In this document: in pieces, positions 1 through 8,584 of the stretch
How the letters are laid out: each line of letters begins with the position of its first letter
Position numbering within the stretch: the first letter of the stretch is position 1
From: JANQJA01 sp047947185
Lineage (GTDB): Bacteria; Pseudomonadota; Gammaproteobacteria; Pseudomonadales; Azotimanducaceae
Assembly: GCA_047947185.1 (NCBI GenBank)
Contig: CP170502.1
Coordinates: forward strand, 3,100,001 to 3,164,000
DNA: 64,000 nt
Direction: 5' to 3'
Translations under genes and position numbers: made by a program
The notes under the pieces: generated by a model
The model's database searches: none
What the model saw: only the letters and a program-made list of their open reading frames with translations
Told to the model about the DNA's origin: nothing

Positions 1-2432
1 TGAACACGCATTTCGTCAATTTTGTCCTTGCCAAGGCTATAGGGCGGCAGGGAACAGGCCGAGTCACCGGAATGTATGCCCGCCTGCTCAATGTGCTCCA
101 TCACAGCGCCAATCACCACCTGCTTGCCATCTGACACAGCGTCTATGTCAACCTCAATTGCCTGATCAAGGAACCGGTCCAGCAGCACCGGTGACCTGTT
201 GGAGACCTGGACCGCCGTGGTCATATAGGTCTCCAACTCGAACTCATCGTAAACAATTTCCATGGCCCGACCGCCCAGCACATAAGATGGACGCACAACC
301 AGCGGAAAACCAATCTGGGCGGCGGCACGCAGGCCTTCTTCGATATTCTTGACGGTCCTGTTGGGTGGCTGCTTGAGCGCCAGCTTCTGGATCATCTGCT
401 GGAAACGTTCCCGGTCTTCGGCGCGGTCGATGGCGTCCGGTGAAGTCCCGATGATGGGGACGCCGGCCGCCTCCAGATCATGCGCCAGCTTCAGCGGTGT
501 CTGACCGCCGAACTGCACAATCACCCCAACCGGTTTCTCGATGTCCACAATCGACAGCACGTCCTCCAGGGTTAACGGCTCAAAATAGAGCCTGTCGGAC
601 GTGTCGTAATCCGTCGAAACCGTCTCCGGATTGCAGTTGACCATAATGGTTTCGAACCCGTCCTCGCGCATGGCGAGCGCCGCATGTACACAGCAGTAGT
701 CGAACTCAATTCCCTGACCGATGCGGTTGGGGCCGCCGCCCAGCACCATAATTTTCCTGTTAGCAGTTGGCTGGGACTCACATTCGTCTTCATAGGTGGA
801 GTACATGTAGGCGGTCGATGACTCAAACTCTGCCGCACAGGTGTCCACGCGCCGGTACACCGGCCGCACGCCCAGGGCAAGGCGCCGCTCCCGGACCTGG
901 CCTTCACTGACGTGCATGAGATCTGCAAGGCGCGAATCGGAAAACCCTTTCTGCTTGAAACCAAACAGGGTGTCACGATCCAGCTCGTTGATATTTTCGC
1001 CTGCGACATCAGTCTCGCTGTCTACAATCTCCTGGATCTGGGACAGGAACCAGAAGTCTATGTTGGTCAGTTCGTGAATCTCGTCAATATCCATGCCATT
1101 GCGCATGGCGTCAGCAACATACCTGATCCGGTCGCCACCAGGTACCCGCAGTTCCTTGCGCAACACATTTTTCCATTCGCGCATCGTGGTGTTGAGAATG
1201 GGTGTCAGGCCATCTATTCCGACCTCAAGGCCACGCAGCGCCTTCTGCAGCGACTCCTGGAAGGTTCTGCCAATTGCCATCACTTCACCAACAGATTTCA
1301 TCTGGGTCGTCAGGAAGTTGTCAGCCTGGGGGAATTTCTCAAAGGTAAACCGGGGAATTTTGGTAACAACGTAATCAATGGAAGGCTCAAACGATGCCGG
1401 AGTTACGCCGCCCGTGATGTCATTGGACAGCTCATCCAGTGTGTAACCCACAGCCAGCTTGGCCGCGACCTTGGCAATGGGGAACCCGGTCGCCTTGGAA
1501 GCAAGCGCTGACGAACGTGACACGCGCGGATTCATCTCAATCACCACCAGCCGGCCAGTTTCAGGGTGAATGGCAAACTGTACGTTGGAGCCGCCGGTTT
1601 CCACGCCAATCACCCGCAGTACGGCAATCGCCGCATTACGCATGATCTGGTACTCCTTGTCAGTCAGCGTCTGGGCCGGCGCCACGGTGATTGAGTCGCC
1701 CGTGTGAATACCCATGGGATCCAGGTTCTCGATGGCGCAGACAATAATGCAATTGTCCAGCCGGTCCCGAACGACTTCCATTTCGAATTCTTTCCAGCCC
1801 AGCAGTGATTCATCTATCAGGAGTTCTTTGGTGGGTGACAGATCGAGGCCACGTGTGCAGATCTCCGCAAAATCTTCCTGGTTGTAAGCCACACCACCAC
1901 CTGAGCCACCCAGCGTAAACGAGGGTCTGATGACACAGGGAAAGCCAAGCCAGGACTGCACCTGCTTGGCTTCTTCGAGCGAATGCGCAAATGCTGATCG
2001 CGGCGTGGCGAGCCCAATCTCTTTCATGGCCTTGTCAAACCGCTGACGGTCCTCAGCCTTGTCGATGGCATCGCGCGAGGCGCCAATCAGCTCGACACCG
2101 TACTTTTCCAGCACACCCTCGCGATACAGATCCAGCGCACAGTTGAGTGCCGTCTGACCACCCATGGTGGGCAACAGGGCATCCGGTTTTTCCTTCTCAA
2201 TAATCTTTTCAACAACCTGCCAGGTCACCGGCTCAATATAGGTTGCATCCGCCATACTCGGATCGGTCATGATGGTCGCTGGATTCGAGTTCACCAGGAT
2301 CACCCGATATCCTTCTTCTTTCAGCGCCTTGCACGCCTGGGCCCCCGAGTAATCGAACTCGCAGGCCTGGCCAATGACAATTGGCCCCGCGCCAATGATC
2401 AGTATGGATTCAATATCGTTTCTTCTAGGCAT
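1..2432 (-). CDS. carB: Carbamoyl-phosphate synthase large subunit (partial, 3' end outside window)
   Basis: CarB makes carbamoyl phosphate from bicarbonate, ammonia delivered by CarA, and two ATP, feeding pyrimidine and arginine synthesis. About 810 codons are visible without a stop, beginning MPRRNDIESILIIGAGPI; the family is about 1070 residues, so roughly the last quarter lies beyond base 1. The first ATP-grasp half (GGSGGGVAYN, EMNPRVSRSSALASKATGFPIAK), the oligomerisation region and most of the second ATP-grasp half (VLGGGPNRIGQGIEFDYCC, RPSYVLGGRAM) are readable. The start ATG overlaps the carA stop by 8 bp (ATGCCTAG), so the two subunits are translationally coupled. Confidence 0.97.
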   Translation of the reverse strand, partial: MPRRNDIESILIIGAGPIVIGQACEFDYSGAQACKALKEEGYRVILVNSNPATIMTDPSMADATYIEPVTWQVVEKIIEKEKPDALLPTMGGQTALNCALDLYREGVLEKYGVELIGASRDAIDKAEDRQRFDKAMKEIGLATPRSAFAHSLEEAKQVQSWLGFPCVIRPSFTLGGSGGGVAYNQEDFAEICTRGLDLSPTKELLIDESLLGWKEFEMEVVRDRLDNCIIVCAIENLDPMGIHTGDSITVAPAQTLTDKEYQIMRNAAIAVLRVIGVETGGSNVQFAIHPETGRLVVIEMNPRVSRSSALASKATGFPIAKVAAKLAVGYTLDELSNDITGGVTPASFEPSIDYVVTKIPRFTFEKFPQADNFLTTQMKSVGEVMAIGRTFQESLQKALRGLEVGIDGLTPILNTTMREWKNVLRKELRVPGGDRIRYVADAMRNGMDIDEIHELTNIDFWFLSQIQEIVDSETDVAGENINELDRDTLFGFKQKGFSDSRLADLMHVSEGQVRERRLALGVRPVYRRVDTCAAEFESSTAYMYSTYEDECESQPTANRKIMVLGGGPNRIGQGIEFDYCCVHAALAMREDGFETIMVNCNPETVSTDYDTSDRLYFEPLTLEDVLSIVDIEKPVGVIVQFGGQTPLKLAHDLEAAGVPIIGTSPDAIDRAEDRERFQQMIQKLALKQPPNRTVKNIEEGLRAAAQIGFPLVVRPSYVLGGRAMEIVYDEFELETYMTTAVQVSNRSPVLLDRFLDQAIEVDIDAVSDGKQVVIGAVMEHIEQAGIHSGDSACSLPPYSLGKDKIDEMRV

Positions 2433-3576
2433 TTGACGTTGTTCTGTGCGCGTCTATCAGTTGGATGAAGTGATCGAACAGCGGCGCCGCATCATGGGGA
2501 CCCGGGCTTGCTTCCGGATGGCCCTGAAATCCGAATGCAGGGTGATCAATCAGGTGAATGCCCTGCAGCGACTGGTCAAACAGGGATCGGTGGGTGACCT
2601 GCACGGAGTTCGGCAGCGTCGAGTCATCAATACAGAAACCGTGGTTCTGGGAAGAAATCAGGACAGTGTCATCCAGCAGGTTCTTGACGGGATGGTTGGC
2701 CCCGTGATGGCCATGCCCCATCTTGATGGTCTTCATGCCGGCCGCCAGGCCAAGCAACTGCAAACCGAGGCAGATGCCGAAGACCGGCAAGTTGGCCGCA
2801 ACAATTTCGCGAATGGCAGCAATTGCATAGTCACAGGGATCGGGATCACCGGGCCCATTGGACAGGAAGACTCCGTCGGGATTCATGGCAAGCACCTCCG
2901 CCGCAGCAGTTTCGGCCGGCACCACTGTCAGGCGACATCCCCGGTCCGCCAGCATGCGGAGAATGTTCCGCTTCACGCCAAAATCATAGGCAACAACGTG
3001 GTATTTGAAGTCCGTCAGTGTCGGGTAACCTTCACCAAGCCGCCAGGTACCTTCCAGCCACTCATAGGGTGATCGGGTACAGACTTCCCGGGCAAGATCC
3101 ATCCCTTTCAGTCCGGGGAATGCTCTTGCCTCTGCCAGCGCCGACTCAATATCGCTGTCCGTAATCCTCGCGCCAGCAAGGATACAGCCATTCTGGGATC
3201 CTTCATCGCGCAGAATACGGGTGAGGCGCCGGGTATCCACTCCCGCTATCGCGACAACCCCACGCTCTTTCAGGTAATCCGGCAGAGACTGGGTGCTGCG
3301 CCAACTGCTCAATACGCCGGGCAGATCCCTTACCACCAGGCCAGCGGCCCAGGCGCGCGAGGATTCATCATCTTCCGGGTTGGTGCCGGTGTTACCGATA
3401 TGCGGGTGGGTCAACGTGACAATCTGGCGGGCATAAGAGGGGTCGGTCAGGATTTCCTGGTAACCCGTCATCGCCGTGTTAAAAACCACTTCGCCGGACG
3501 ATTTGCCTGATGCACCAATGGCAGTACCCTCAAACACGTTGCCGTTTGCCAGGGCGAGCACTGCTTTACTGGTCAA
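2425..3576 (-). CDS. carA: Carbamoyl-phosphate synthase small (glutaminase) subunit
   Basis: CarA hydrolyses glutamine and passes ammonia to CarB. The 383-residue length is normal. The class I glutamine amidotransferase half carries the nucleophile motif PVFGICLGLQLLGLA and the His/Glu pair in FGFQGHPEASPGP. The start read here is TTG (TSKAVLALANG follows) with a GGAGA ribosome site about 8 bases upstream; I see no better ATG. An intrinsic terminator-like hairpin lies only about 40 bp upstream, which bears on regulation. It is followed by carB with an 8-bp overlap and preceded by dapB, the usual order in many gammaproteobacteria. Confidence 0.97.
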   Translation of the reverse strand: MTSKAVLALANGNVFEGTAIGASGKSSGEVVFNTAMTGYQEILTDPSYARQIVTLTHPHIGNTGTNPEDDESSRAWAAGLVVRDLPGVLSSWRSTQSLPDYLKERGVVAIAGVDTRRLTRILRDEGSQNGCILAGARITDSDIESALAEARAFPGLKGMDLAREVCTRSPYEWLEGTWRLGEGYPTLTDFKYHVVAYDFGVKRNILRMLADRGCRLTVVPAETAAAEVLAMNPDGVFLSNGPGDPDPCDYAIAAIREIVAANLPVFGICLGLQLLGLAAGMKTIKMGHGHHGANHPVKNLLDDTVLISSQNHGFCIDDSTLPNSVQVTHRSLFDQSLQGIHLIDHPAFGFQGHPEASPGPHDAAPLFDHFIQLIDAHRTTSNA

Positions 3577-3613
3577 TGATCAGTCTCCGATTCGTTACAG
3601 TCAGGTTACAGAC

Positions 3614-3651
3614 CCAAAAAAAGCGAGGGGGAACTGGTTCCTGCTCGCTTT
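3614..3651 (-). terminator. Intrinsic terminator or attenuator between dapB and carA
   Basis: On the minus strand the arms AAAGCGAG and CTCGCTTT (3644-3651 and 3620-3627) form a stem whose loop contains a further AAC/GTT pairing, followed at once by a run of T. It may end dapB transcription. Because it lies only about 40 bp before carA, downstream of a possible -10 box (TAGAAT near 3695), it could also act as an attenuator in the carAB leader. The hairpin is seen; its role is inferred. Confidence 0.75.
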
Positions 3652-3736
3652 CAAACATTGATCTGCCAGGGCGTCATACTGGCGCCGTATTCTATGTTAA
3701 GCCGGCCAGCGATACTACCCCGAAAAGGGTCATTAC

Positions 3737-4561
3737 TCAGCCAGGTTCAAAACCTGAATGTTTGAGGCCAAGCACATCCTGCATGTCACTCAGCCCATGG
3801 TCCCTACCGGCAACCCAGACCGCTGCCCGCAGTGCACCTTCAGCAAAATTCAGTCGCGTCTGGGCGCGGTGCGTAATCTCCACCCGCTCACCTGCACTGG
3901 CAAACAATACCGTGTGGTCTCCTACAATCTCACCCGCGCGAATCGAATGAAATCCTATTTCACGCACATCCCGCTCCCCGGTCACACCCGAGCGCCCGTG
4001 CACGGAAACTTCCTCCAGGGACCGGTCGAGCGCACCCGCGACCGCCTGGCCGAGGCCAATGGCGGTTCCCGAGGGTGCGTCGACCTTATGCCGGTGATGC
4101 GCCTCAATAATTTCGATATCAACCGTGTCACCCAGGATACGTGCCGCTATCTCGGCGAGTTTGAAAGTGACGTTTACCCCGACGCTGTAGTTGGGCGCAA
4201 AGACAATTGCAATATCCCGCGCTGCCGCAGTCAGGGCATCAATCTGTTCCCTGGACAGGCCGGTTGTACCAATAACCATCCGTCGGCCATGTTGCCTGCA
4301 GATCTCAAGGTTGGCAGCTGTTGCATCAGCAATGGTGAAGTCAATGAGCACGTCAAACGCCTCACAGGCACGGGCCAGGTCATCGGTAATGGCCACACCA
4401 AGCTGGCCAACACCAGCAACTTCTCCTGCATCAGCACCCAGCAGTGGGTGCCCCGGCCGCTCTATGGCGGCGGCGAGGGTCAGGTCCCTGTGCTCATGGA
4501 TTGCACTGACCAGCATACGTCCCATTCGGCCGGCTGCGCCGGTAATGCCCAGGCGCACCAT
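3737..4561 (-). CDS. dapB: 4-hydroxy-tetrahydrodipicolinate reductase
   Basis: This NAD(P)H-dependent reductase acts in the diaminopimelate/lysine pathway in the cytoplasm. The 274-residue protein has the N-terminal nucleotide-binding loop GITGAAGRMG and the family signature EAHHRHKVDAPSGTA containing the catalytic His and Lys. Length is typical. Its ATG overlaps the dnaJ stop by one base (TGATG), so translation is probably coupled to dnaJ. The position between dnaJ and carA is conserved in pseudomonads and related bacteria. Confidence 0.97.
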   Translation of the reverse strand: MVRLGITGAAGRMGRMLVSAIHEHRDLTLAAAIERPGHPLLGADAGEVAGVGQLGVAITDDLARACEAFDVLIDFTIADATAANLEICRQHGRRMVIGTTGLSREQIDALTAAARDIAIVFAPNYSVGVNVTFKLAEIAARILGDTVDIEIIEAHHRHKVDAPSGTAIGLGQAVAGALDRSLEEVSVHGRSGVTGERDVREIGFHSIRAGEIVGDHTVLFASAGERVEITHRAQTRLNFAEGALRAAVWVAGRDHGLSDMQDVLGLKHSGFEPG

Positions 4562-5682
4562 CAGTCGGTCAGCGAGTCGAAGAACTGCTTGACGCCATCA
4601 AACCAGCTGGTTCGCCGTGGAGAATTCTTTTCGTTCGACTGGCCGTCAAATTCACGCAGCAGTTCCTTCTGGCGTTTCGTCAGGTTTACCGGCGTTTCAA
4701 TTTCCACCCGGCAAAAGAGGTCACCGACACCGCCGCCACGCACCTGGGTCACGTTGACACCCTTGCCGCGGAGCCTGAACAGCTTGCCCGTCTGCGTCGC
4801 CTCGGGAATCTTCAGGTTGACCCGACCGTCAAGCGTGGGCACTTCCAGTTCACCACCCAGGGCAGCGTCAACAAAACTGATGGGCACCTCGCAGTAAAGA
4901 TCCCGTCCGTCCCGGGTAAAGATGGGGTGCTCGCGCACGTTGATCTGCACGTACAGATCTCCGGGTGGCCCACCGGCATGGCCCGCCTCACCCTGCCCGG
5001 AGAGCCGGATTCGATCGCCGGTATCAACACCGGGCGGTACTTTCACCGAAAGTGTCTTCTGCTCATTCACGCGCCCCTGTCCATGGCACTTGCCGCAGGG
5101 GTCAGAAATGATCTTGCCAGCGCCGCGGCAGCGCGGGCAGGTCTGCTGTATCGAGAAGAAACCCTGCCGCGCTGTCACCTGGCCCATGCCACCACACTGC
5201 ACACAATCAATGGGTGAAGTGCCTTTTTTGGCACCGGAACCATTGCATTCACCACATTCGACCAGTGTCTGGAAACTGATTTTCTCGTTAACACCACGGA
5301 CGGCCGCTTCCAGGTCCAGGTCCAGTACGTACTTCAGGTCGCTGCCACGCTGGACGGAACCGCGGGACCCGCGCCCGCCGCTGAAGATATCGCCAAACAC
5401 GTCTTCGAAAATTGAGCTGAAGTTGCCCGAATTGAATCCGCCCCCACCGGCGCCGCCCTCAAATGCGGCGTGACCAAACTGGTCGTAGGCCCGACGTTTT
5501 TCCTCACTGGTCAGAATTTCAGCGGCTTCGCTGGCTTCCTTGAATTTGTCCTGGGCGTCGGGGTCATCGGAATTGCGATCAGGGTGGTACTTCATCGCAA
5601 GGCGTCGGTAAGCCTTCTTGATATCCTGAACCGAGGCGTCCCGGCTAACTCCCAACACCTCGTAGTAGTCTCTTTTGGCCAT
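4561..5682 (-). CDS. dnaJ: Chaperone DnaJ
   Basis: DnaJ is the Hsp40 co-chaperone that delivers unfolded clients to DnaK and stimulates its ATPase. The 373-residue protein has the full type A layout: J domain with HPD (YHPDRN), a Gly/Phe-rich linker (GGAGGGGFNSGNF), four zinc-binding CxxCxGxG repeats (CGECNGSG, CVQCGGMG, CPRCRGAG, CGKCHGQG) and the C-terminal substrate-binding domain. A strong terminator lies between dnaK and dnaJ, so dnaJ is fed either by read-through or by its own promoter, which I could not identify. Confidence 0.98.
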   Translation of the reverse strand: MAKRDYYEVLGVSRDASVQDIKKAYRRLAMKYHPDRNSDDPDAQDKFKEASEAAEILTSEEKRRAYDQFGHAAFEGGAGGGGFNSGNFSSIFEDVFGDIFSGGRGSRGSVQRGSDLKYVLDLDLEAAVRGVNEKISFQTLVECGECNGSGAKKGTSPIDCVQCGGMGQVTARQGFFSIQQTCPRCRGAGKIISDPCGKCHGQGRVNEQKTLSVKVPPGVDTGDRIRLSGQGEAGHAGGPPGDLYVQINVREHPIFTRDGRDLYCEVPISFVDAALGGELEVPTLDGRVNLKIPEATQTGKLFRLRGKGVNVTQVRGGGVGDLFCRVEIETPVNLTKRQKELLREFDGQSNEKNSPRRTSWFDGVKQFFDSLTD

Positions 5683-5751
5683 AGTGTCCGGCTCTTGTTC
5701 TGATTACCTGTTGTTGACCGCCGTTCCGGCAGACACGCAGTTTGTACACAG

Positions 5752-5782
5752 GAAAAACAAGCGCAGGGTTACCCCTGCGCTT
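5752..5782 (-). terminator. Rho-independent terminator after dnaK
   Basis: Perfect 10-bp arms AAGCGCAGGG and CCCTGCGCTT (5773-5782 and 5759-5768 on the minus strand) enclose a 4-base loop, and the RNA continues into a T-rich tract. It would terminate or reduce transcription from dnaK into dnaJ. Confidence 0.9.
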
Positions 5783-5810
5783 GCTTGCCTGGAGGCCAAC
5801 CGCGGTGCGA

Positions 5811-7727
5811 TCAGGCCTGTTTGTCGTCCTTCACTTCTTCGAATTCCGCATCCACGGCATCCGAATCCTGGTTACTGCCCTGATCAGCGCCTGTATCGGC
5901 ACCTTCGCTCGCATCAGCATACATCTTCTGGGCAAGCTGGCCGGAGACCTCGGTCAGTTTCTGGGTTGCGGCCTCAATGGCAGCCTTGTCGTCACCCTTG
6001 ACTGCCTGTTCCACTGCCTCAATTGCAGCCTCAATGCTGGACTTCTCACCTTCAGACACCTTGTCGCCTGCTTCCTGCAGCGTCTTACGTGTTGCATGCA
6101 CCAGTCCGTCAGCCTGGTTCCTGGCAGCAACCAGTTCCTCGAACTTGCGGTCTTCTTCAGCATGAGACTCGGCATCCCGCACCATCTGGTTGATTTCTTC
6201 TTCAGACAGCCCCGACGAGGCCTTGATCTCAATGGACTGCTCCTTGCCAGTCGCCTTGTCCTTGGCCGACACGTTCAAAATACCGTTGGCGTCCAGATCA
6301 AAGCTCACCTCAATCTGTGGCGTACCGCGCGGTGCAGGCGGGATATCCGACAGGTCAAAGCGGCCGAGCGACTTGTTCTGGGCAGCCTGCTTACGCTCAC
6401 CCTGCAACACATGGATGGTCACTGCCGGCTGATTGTCTTCCGCCGTACTGAACACCTGCTGCTTCTTGGTCGGGATGGTCGTATTTTTCTCAATCAGGGT
6501 GCTCATGACGCCACCCATGGTCTCAATACCCAGGGACAGTGGCGTCACATCCAGCAGGAGTACATCCTTCACGTCACCCGCCAGCACTGCCGCCTGAATG
6601 GATGCACCCAGGGCAACCGCCTCATCGGGGTTTACATCCTTGCGCGCTTCCTTGCCGAAGAACTCCTTGACCTTACGCTGGACCAGCGGCATGCGCGTCT
6701 GCCCACCAACAAGAATAATGTCGTCGATGTCGGATACGCTGAGGTCCGCGTCCTTCAGTGCCGTGCGTACCGGTTCAATGGTTCGGTTCACCAGGTCTTC
6801 AACCAGTGACTCCAGCTTGGACTGGGTCACCTTCAGCACCAGGTGCTTGGGGCCGGTTGCGTCGGCCGTAATATAAGGCAGGTTGACCTCGGTCTGCCCA
6901 CTGGTCGACAGTTCAATCTTGGCTTTTTCAGCAGCCTCCTTCAGACGCTGCAAGGCCAGCGGATCACCGTGCAGGTCCATGCCGTGCTGCTTCTTGAACT
7001 CATCGGCCAGATAGTCGATCACCTTGAGATCAAAATCTTCACCACCAAGGAACGTGTCCCCGTTGGTTGAGAGCACCTCAAACTGCTTTTCCCCGTCAAC
7101 ATCCGCAATCTCGATGATCGAGATATCGAAGGTACCACCACCCAGGTCATACACAGCAATGGTGGAGTCACCTTTGCTCTTGTCCAGGCCATAGGCCAGT
7201 GCCGCCGCAGTGGGCTCATTGATGATCCGCTTGACTTCAAGTCCCGCAATCCGGCCGGCGTCCTTGGTCGCCTGGCGCTGGGAATCGTTGAAGTAGGCCG
7301 GTACCGTAATGACGGCCTCGGTGACTGGCTCACCCAGATAGTCTTCTGCAGTCTTCTTCATTTTCATCAGCACCTGGGCTGACACCTGGGGCGGTGCCAT
7401 CTTCTTGCCCTTGACTTCCACCCAGGCATCACCGTTGTCAGCCTTGGTGATCTTGTAAGGCACCATCTTGATGTCGCGCTGGACCACCGCATCGTCAAAC
7501 TGGCGACCAATCAGGCGCTTGACAGCAAAGAGTGTGTTCTGGGGGTTGGTCACCGACTGCCGCTTGGCTGACTGGCCAACCAGCACTTCACCATCCTCGG
7601 TGTAGCCAACCACTGACGGTGTTGTCCGATCACCTTCGGCATTCTCGATGATCTTGGGGGCGGTGCCTTCCATCACTGCCACGCATGAATTGGTCGTGCC
7701 GAGGTCGATACCGATAATCTTAGCCAT
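5811..7727 (-). CDS. dnaK: Chaperone DnaK (Hsp70)
   Basis: DnaK is the ATP-driven Hsp70 that folds and protects cytoplasmic proteins with DnaJ and GrpE. The 638-residue product starts MAKIIGIDLGTTNSCVAVMEG and contains the ATPase signatures IAVYDLGGGTFDISI and ILVGGQTRMPLVQ, the interdomain linker DVLLLDVTPLSLGIE and a disordered acidic tail ending EFEEVKDDKQA, close to the usual EEVKD. The ATG has a GGAG ribosome site. A sigma-32-type promoter lies upstream and an intrinsic terminator downstream. Confidence 0.99.
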   Translation of the reverse strand: MAKIIGIDLGTTNSCVAVMEGTAPKIIENAEGDRTTPSVVGYTEDGEVLVGQSAKRQSVTNPQNTLFAVKRLIGRQFDDAVVQRDIKMVPYKITKADNGDAWVEVKGKKMAPPQVSAQVLMKMKKTAEDYLGEPVTEAVITVPAYFNDSQRQATKDAGRIAGLEVKRIINEPTAAALAYGLDKSKGDSTIAVYDLGGGTFDISIIEIADVDGEKQFEVLSTNGDTFLGGEDFDLKVIDYLADEFKKQHGMDLHGDPLALQRLKEAAEKAKIELSTSGQTEVNLPYITADATGPKHLVLKVTQSKLESLVEDLVNRTIEPVRTALKDADLSVSDIDDIILVGGQTRMPLVQRKVKEFFGKEARKDVNPDEAVALGASIQAAVLAGDVKDVLLLDVTPLSLGIETMGGVMSTLIEKNTTIPTKKQQVFSTAEDNQPAVTIHVLQGERKQAAQNKSLGRFDLSDIPPAPRGTPQIEVSFDLDANGILNVSAKDKATGKEQSIEIKASSGLSEEEINQMVRDAESHAEEDRKFEELVAARNQADGLVHATRKTLQEAGDKVSEGEKSSIEAAIEAVEQAVKGDDKAAIEAATQKLTEVSGQLAQKMYADASEGADTGADQGSNQDSDAVDAEFEEVKDDKQA

Positions 7728-7801
7728 TGTCTATTCTCCGATTCTCGCGATGCCCTGGCTGGCAAGCCCCTGCAACCGCATATTCAAACTCAAGTGTTCC
7801 C

Positions 7802-7830
7802 TATATTGGCGCCCGCCAATCGATTTCAAG
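7802..7830 (-). promoter_or_regulatory. Sigma-32 (heat-shock) type promoter upstream of dnaK
   Basis: On the minus strand CTTGAAA (7824-7830) is followed after about 14 bases by CCAATATA (7802-7809), close to the sigma-32 consensus CTTGAAA / CCCCATnT. It lies about 75 bp before the dnaK start, overlapping the grpE 3' end, so dnaK can be transcribed independently of grpE. No CIRCE operator is seen here. Confidence 0.7.
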
Positions 7831-7837
7831 CCTGCAT

Positions 7838-8431
7838 TCATTCAGATTGGGGTGCTTTGGACACAATCACCATTGCTGGCCGCACCAGGCGATCGTTCAG
7901 GGTGAATCCCTTCTGGATTACAGCTACAACGGTATTGGGCTCCAGATCACCATTTTCGACCATAGACATGGCCTGGTGGTGGTTGGGATCAAAAGGTGCG
8001 CCATGGGGGTCAACGACGTTGACACCCTCTTTGGCAAGCTGGTCAAGCAGAAGCTTCTGGCAGAGTCCAATACCCTCAATAATTGCGCGGCTTGCGGGAT
8101 TATCTGCGCCCTCGGCCTGTTCTGCCGACTCCACAGCCTTTTCAAGGCTGTCCGCAACCGGGAGCAGGTTCTGTATGAAGCGTTCCAGCGCATACTTGTG
8201 TGCCTTCTCGACGTCCGCCTGTGCCCGCCGCCTGACATTCTGCATTTCAGCCTCGGCCCGAAGTGCCGCATCGCGGTACTTGTCAACCTCGGCCAGGGCC
8301 TGCTCAAGCTCGGTCTGCAGGACCGGTACTGTATCTTCACCAATGATGCCTGCCGTTTCCGGTGCTTCGCCTTCCGACTGTTCGACCGGCGACTCAGTGT
8401 CTACTGGTTTTTCCTGCTCTGGATTGGTCAT
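7838..8431 (-). CDS. grpE: Nucleotide exchange factor GrpE
   Basis: GrpE releases ADP from DnaK. The 197-residue protein has an acidic disordered N-terminus (about residues 1-30), a long coiled coil (ELEQALAEVDKYRDAALRAEAEMQNVRRRA) and the C-terminal beta-wing domain with HQAMSMVENGD and NDRLVRPAMVIVSK. Length and order are typical. It is the first gene after a near-consensus heat-shock promoter. Confidence 0.97.
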   Translation of the reverse strand: MTNPEQEKPVDTESPVEQSEGEAPETAGIIGEDTVPVLQTELEQALAEVDKYRDAALRAEAEMQNVRRRAQADVEKAHKYALERFIQNLLPVADSLEKAVESAEQAEGADNPASRAIIEGIGLCQKLLLDQLAKEGVNVVDPHGAPFDPNHHQAMSMVENGDLEPNTVVAVIQKGFTLNDRLVRPAMVIVSKAPQSE

Positions 8432-8472
8432 TTACCCCGCTCTCATTGCCAAGTGAATCCCGAATAGGGGGG

Positions 8473-8502
8473 TATATGGGGATTGCGCAGGGATGGTTCA
8501 AG
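8473..8502 (-). promoter_or_regulatory. Sigma-32 (heat-shock) promoter upstream of grpE
   Basis: On the minus strand CTTGAA (8497-8502) is followed after a spacer of about 15 bases by CCCCATATA (8473-8481), a near-perfect sigma-32 site, about 40 bp before the grpE start. It would drive grpE and, in part, dnaK on heat shock. Confidence 0.85.
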
Positions 8503-8560
8503 TGCAAAAAGGCCACTGATCAAGATCTTGCGGTTCTTGCCCCAGAAGGCCGAAGGACAG

Positions 8561-8580
8561 TTCGCGAATCGGCTCGCGAA
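8561..8580. repeat. Short inverted repeat downstream of hrcA
   Basis: Perfect 7-bp arms TTCGCGA and TCGCGAA flank a 6-base loop immediately after the hrcA stop. There is no T-run on either side, so it is at best a weak terminator or an RNA-stabilising hairpin. Confidence 0.45.
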
Positions 8581-8584
8581 TCAG

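Noticed and set aside
2446..3072. Long plus-strand frame opposite carA
   Set aside because: It is the antisense shadow of a conserved, full-length carA.
5742..6809. 355-codon plus-strand frame opposite dnaK
   Set aside because: dnaK on the minus strand is unambiguous; this frame has no recognisable motif and is a GC-rich shadow.
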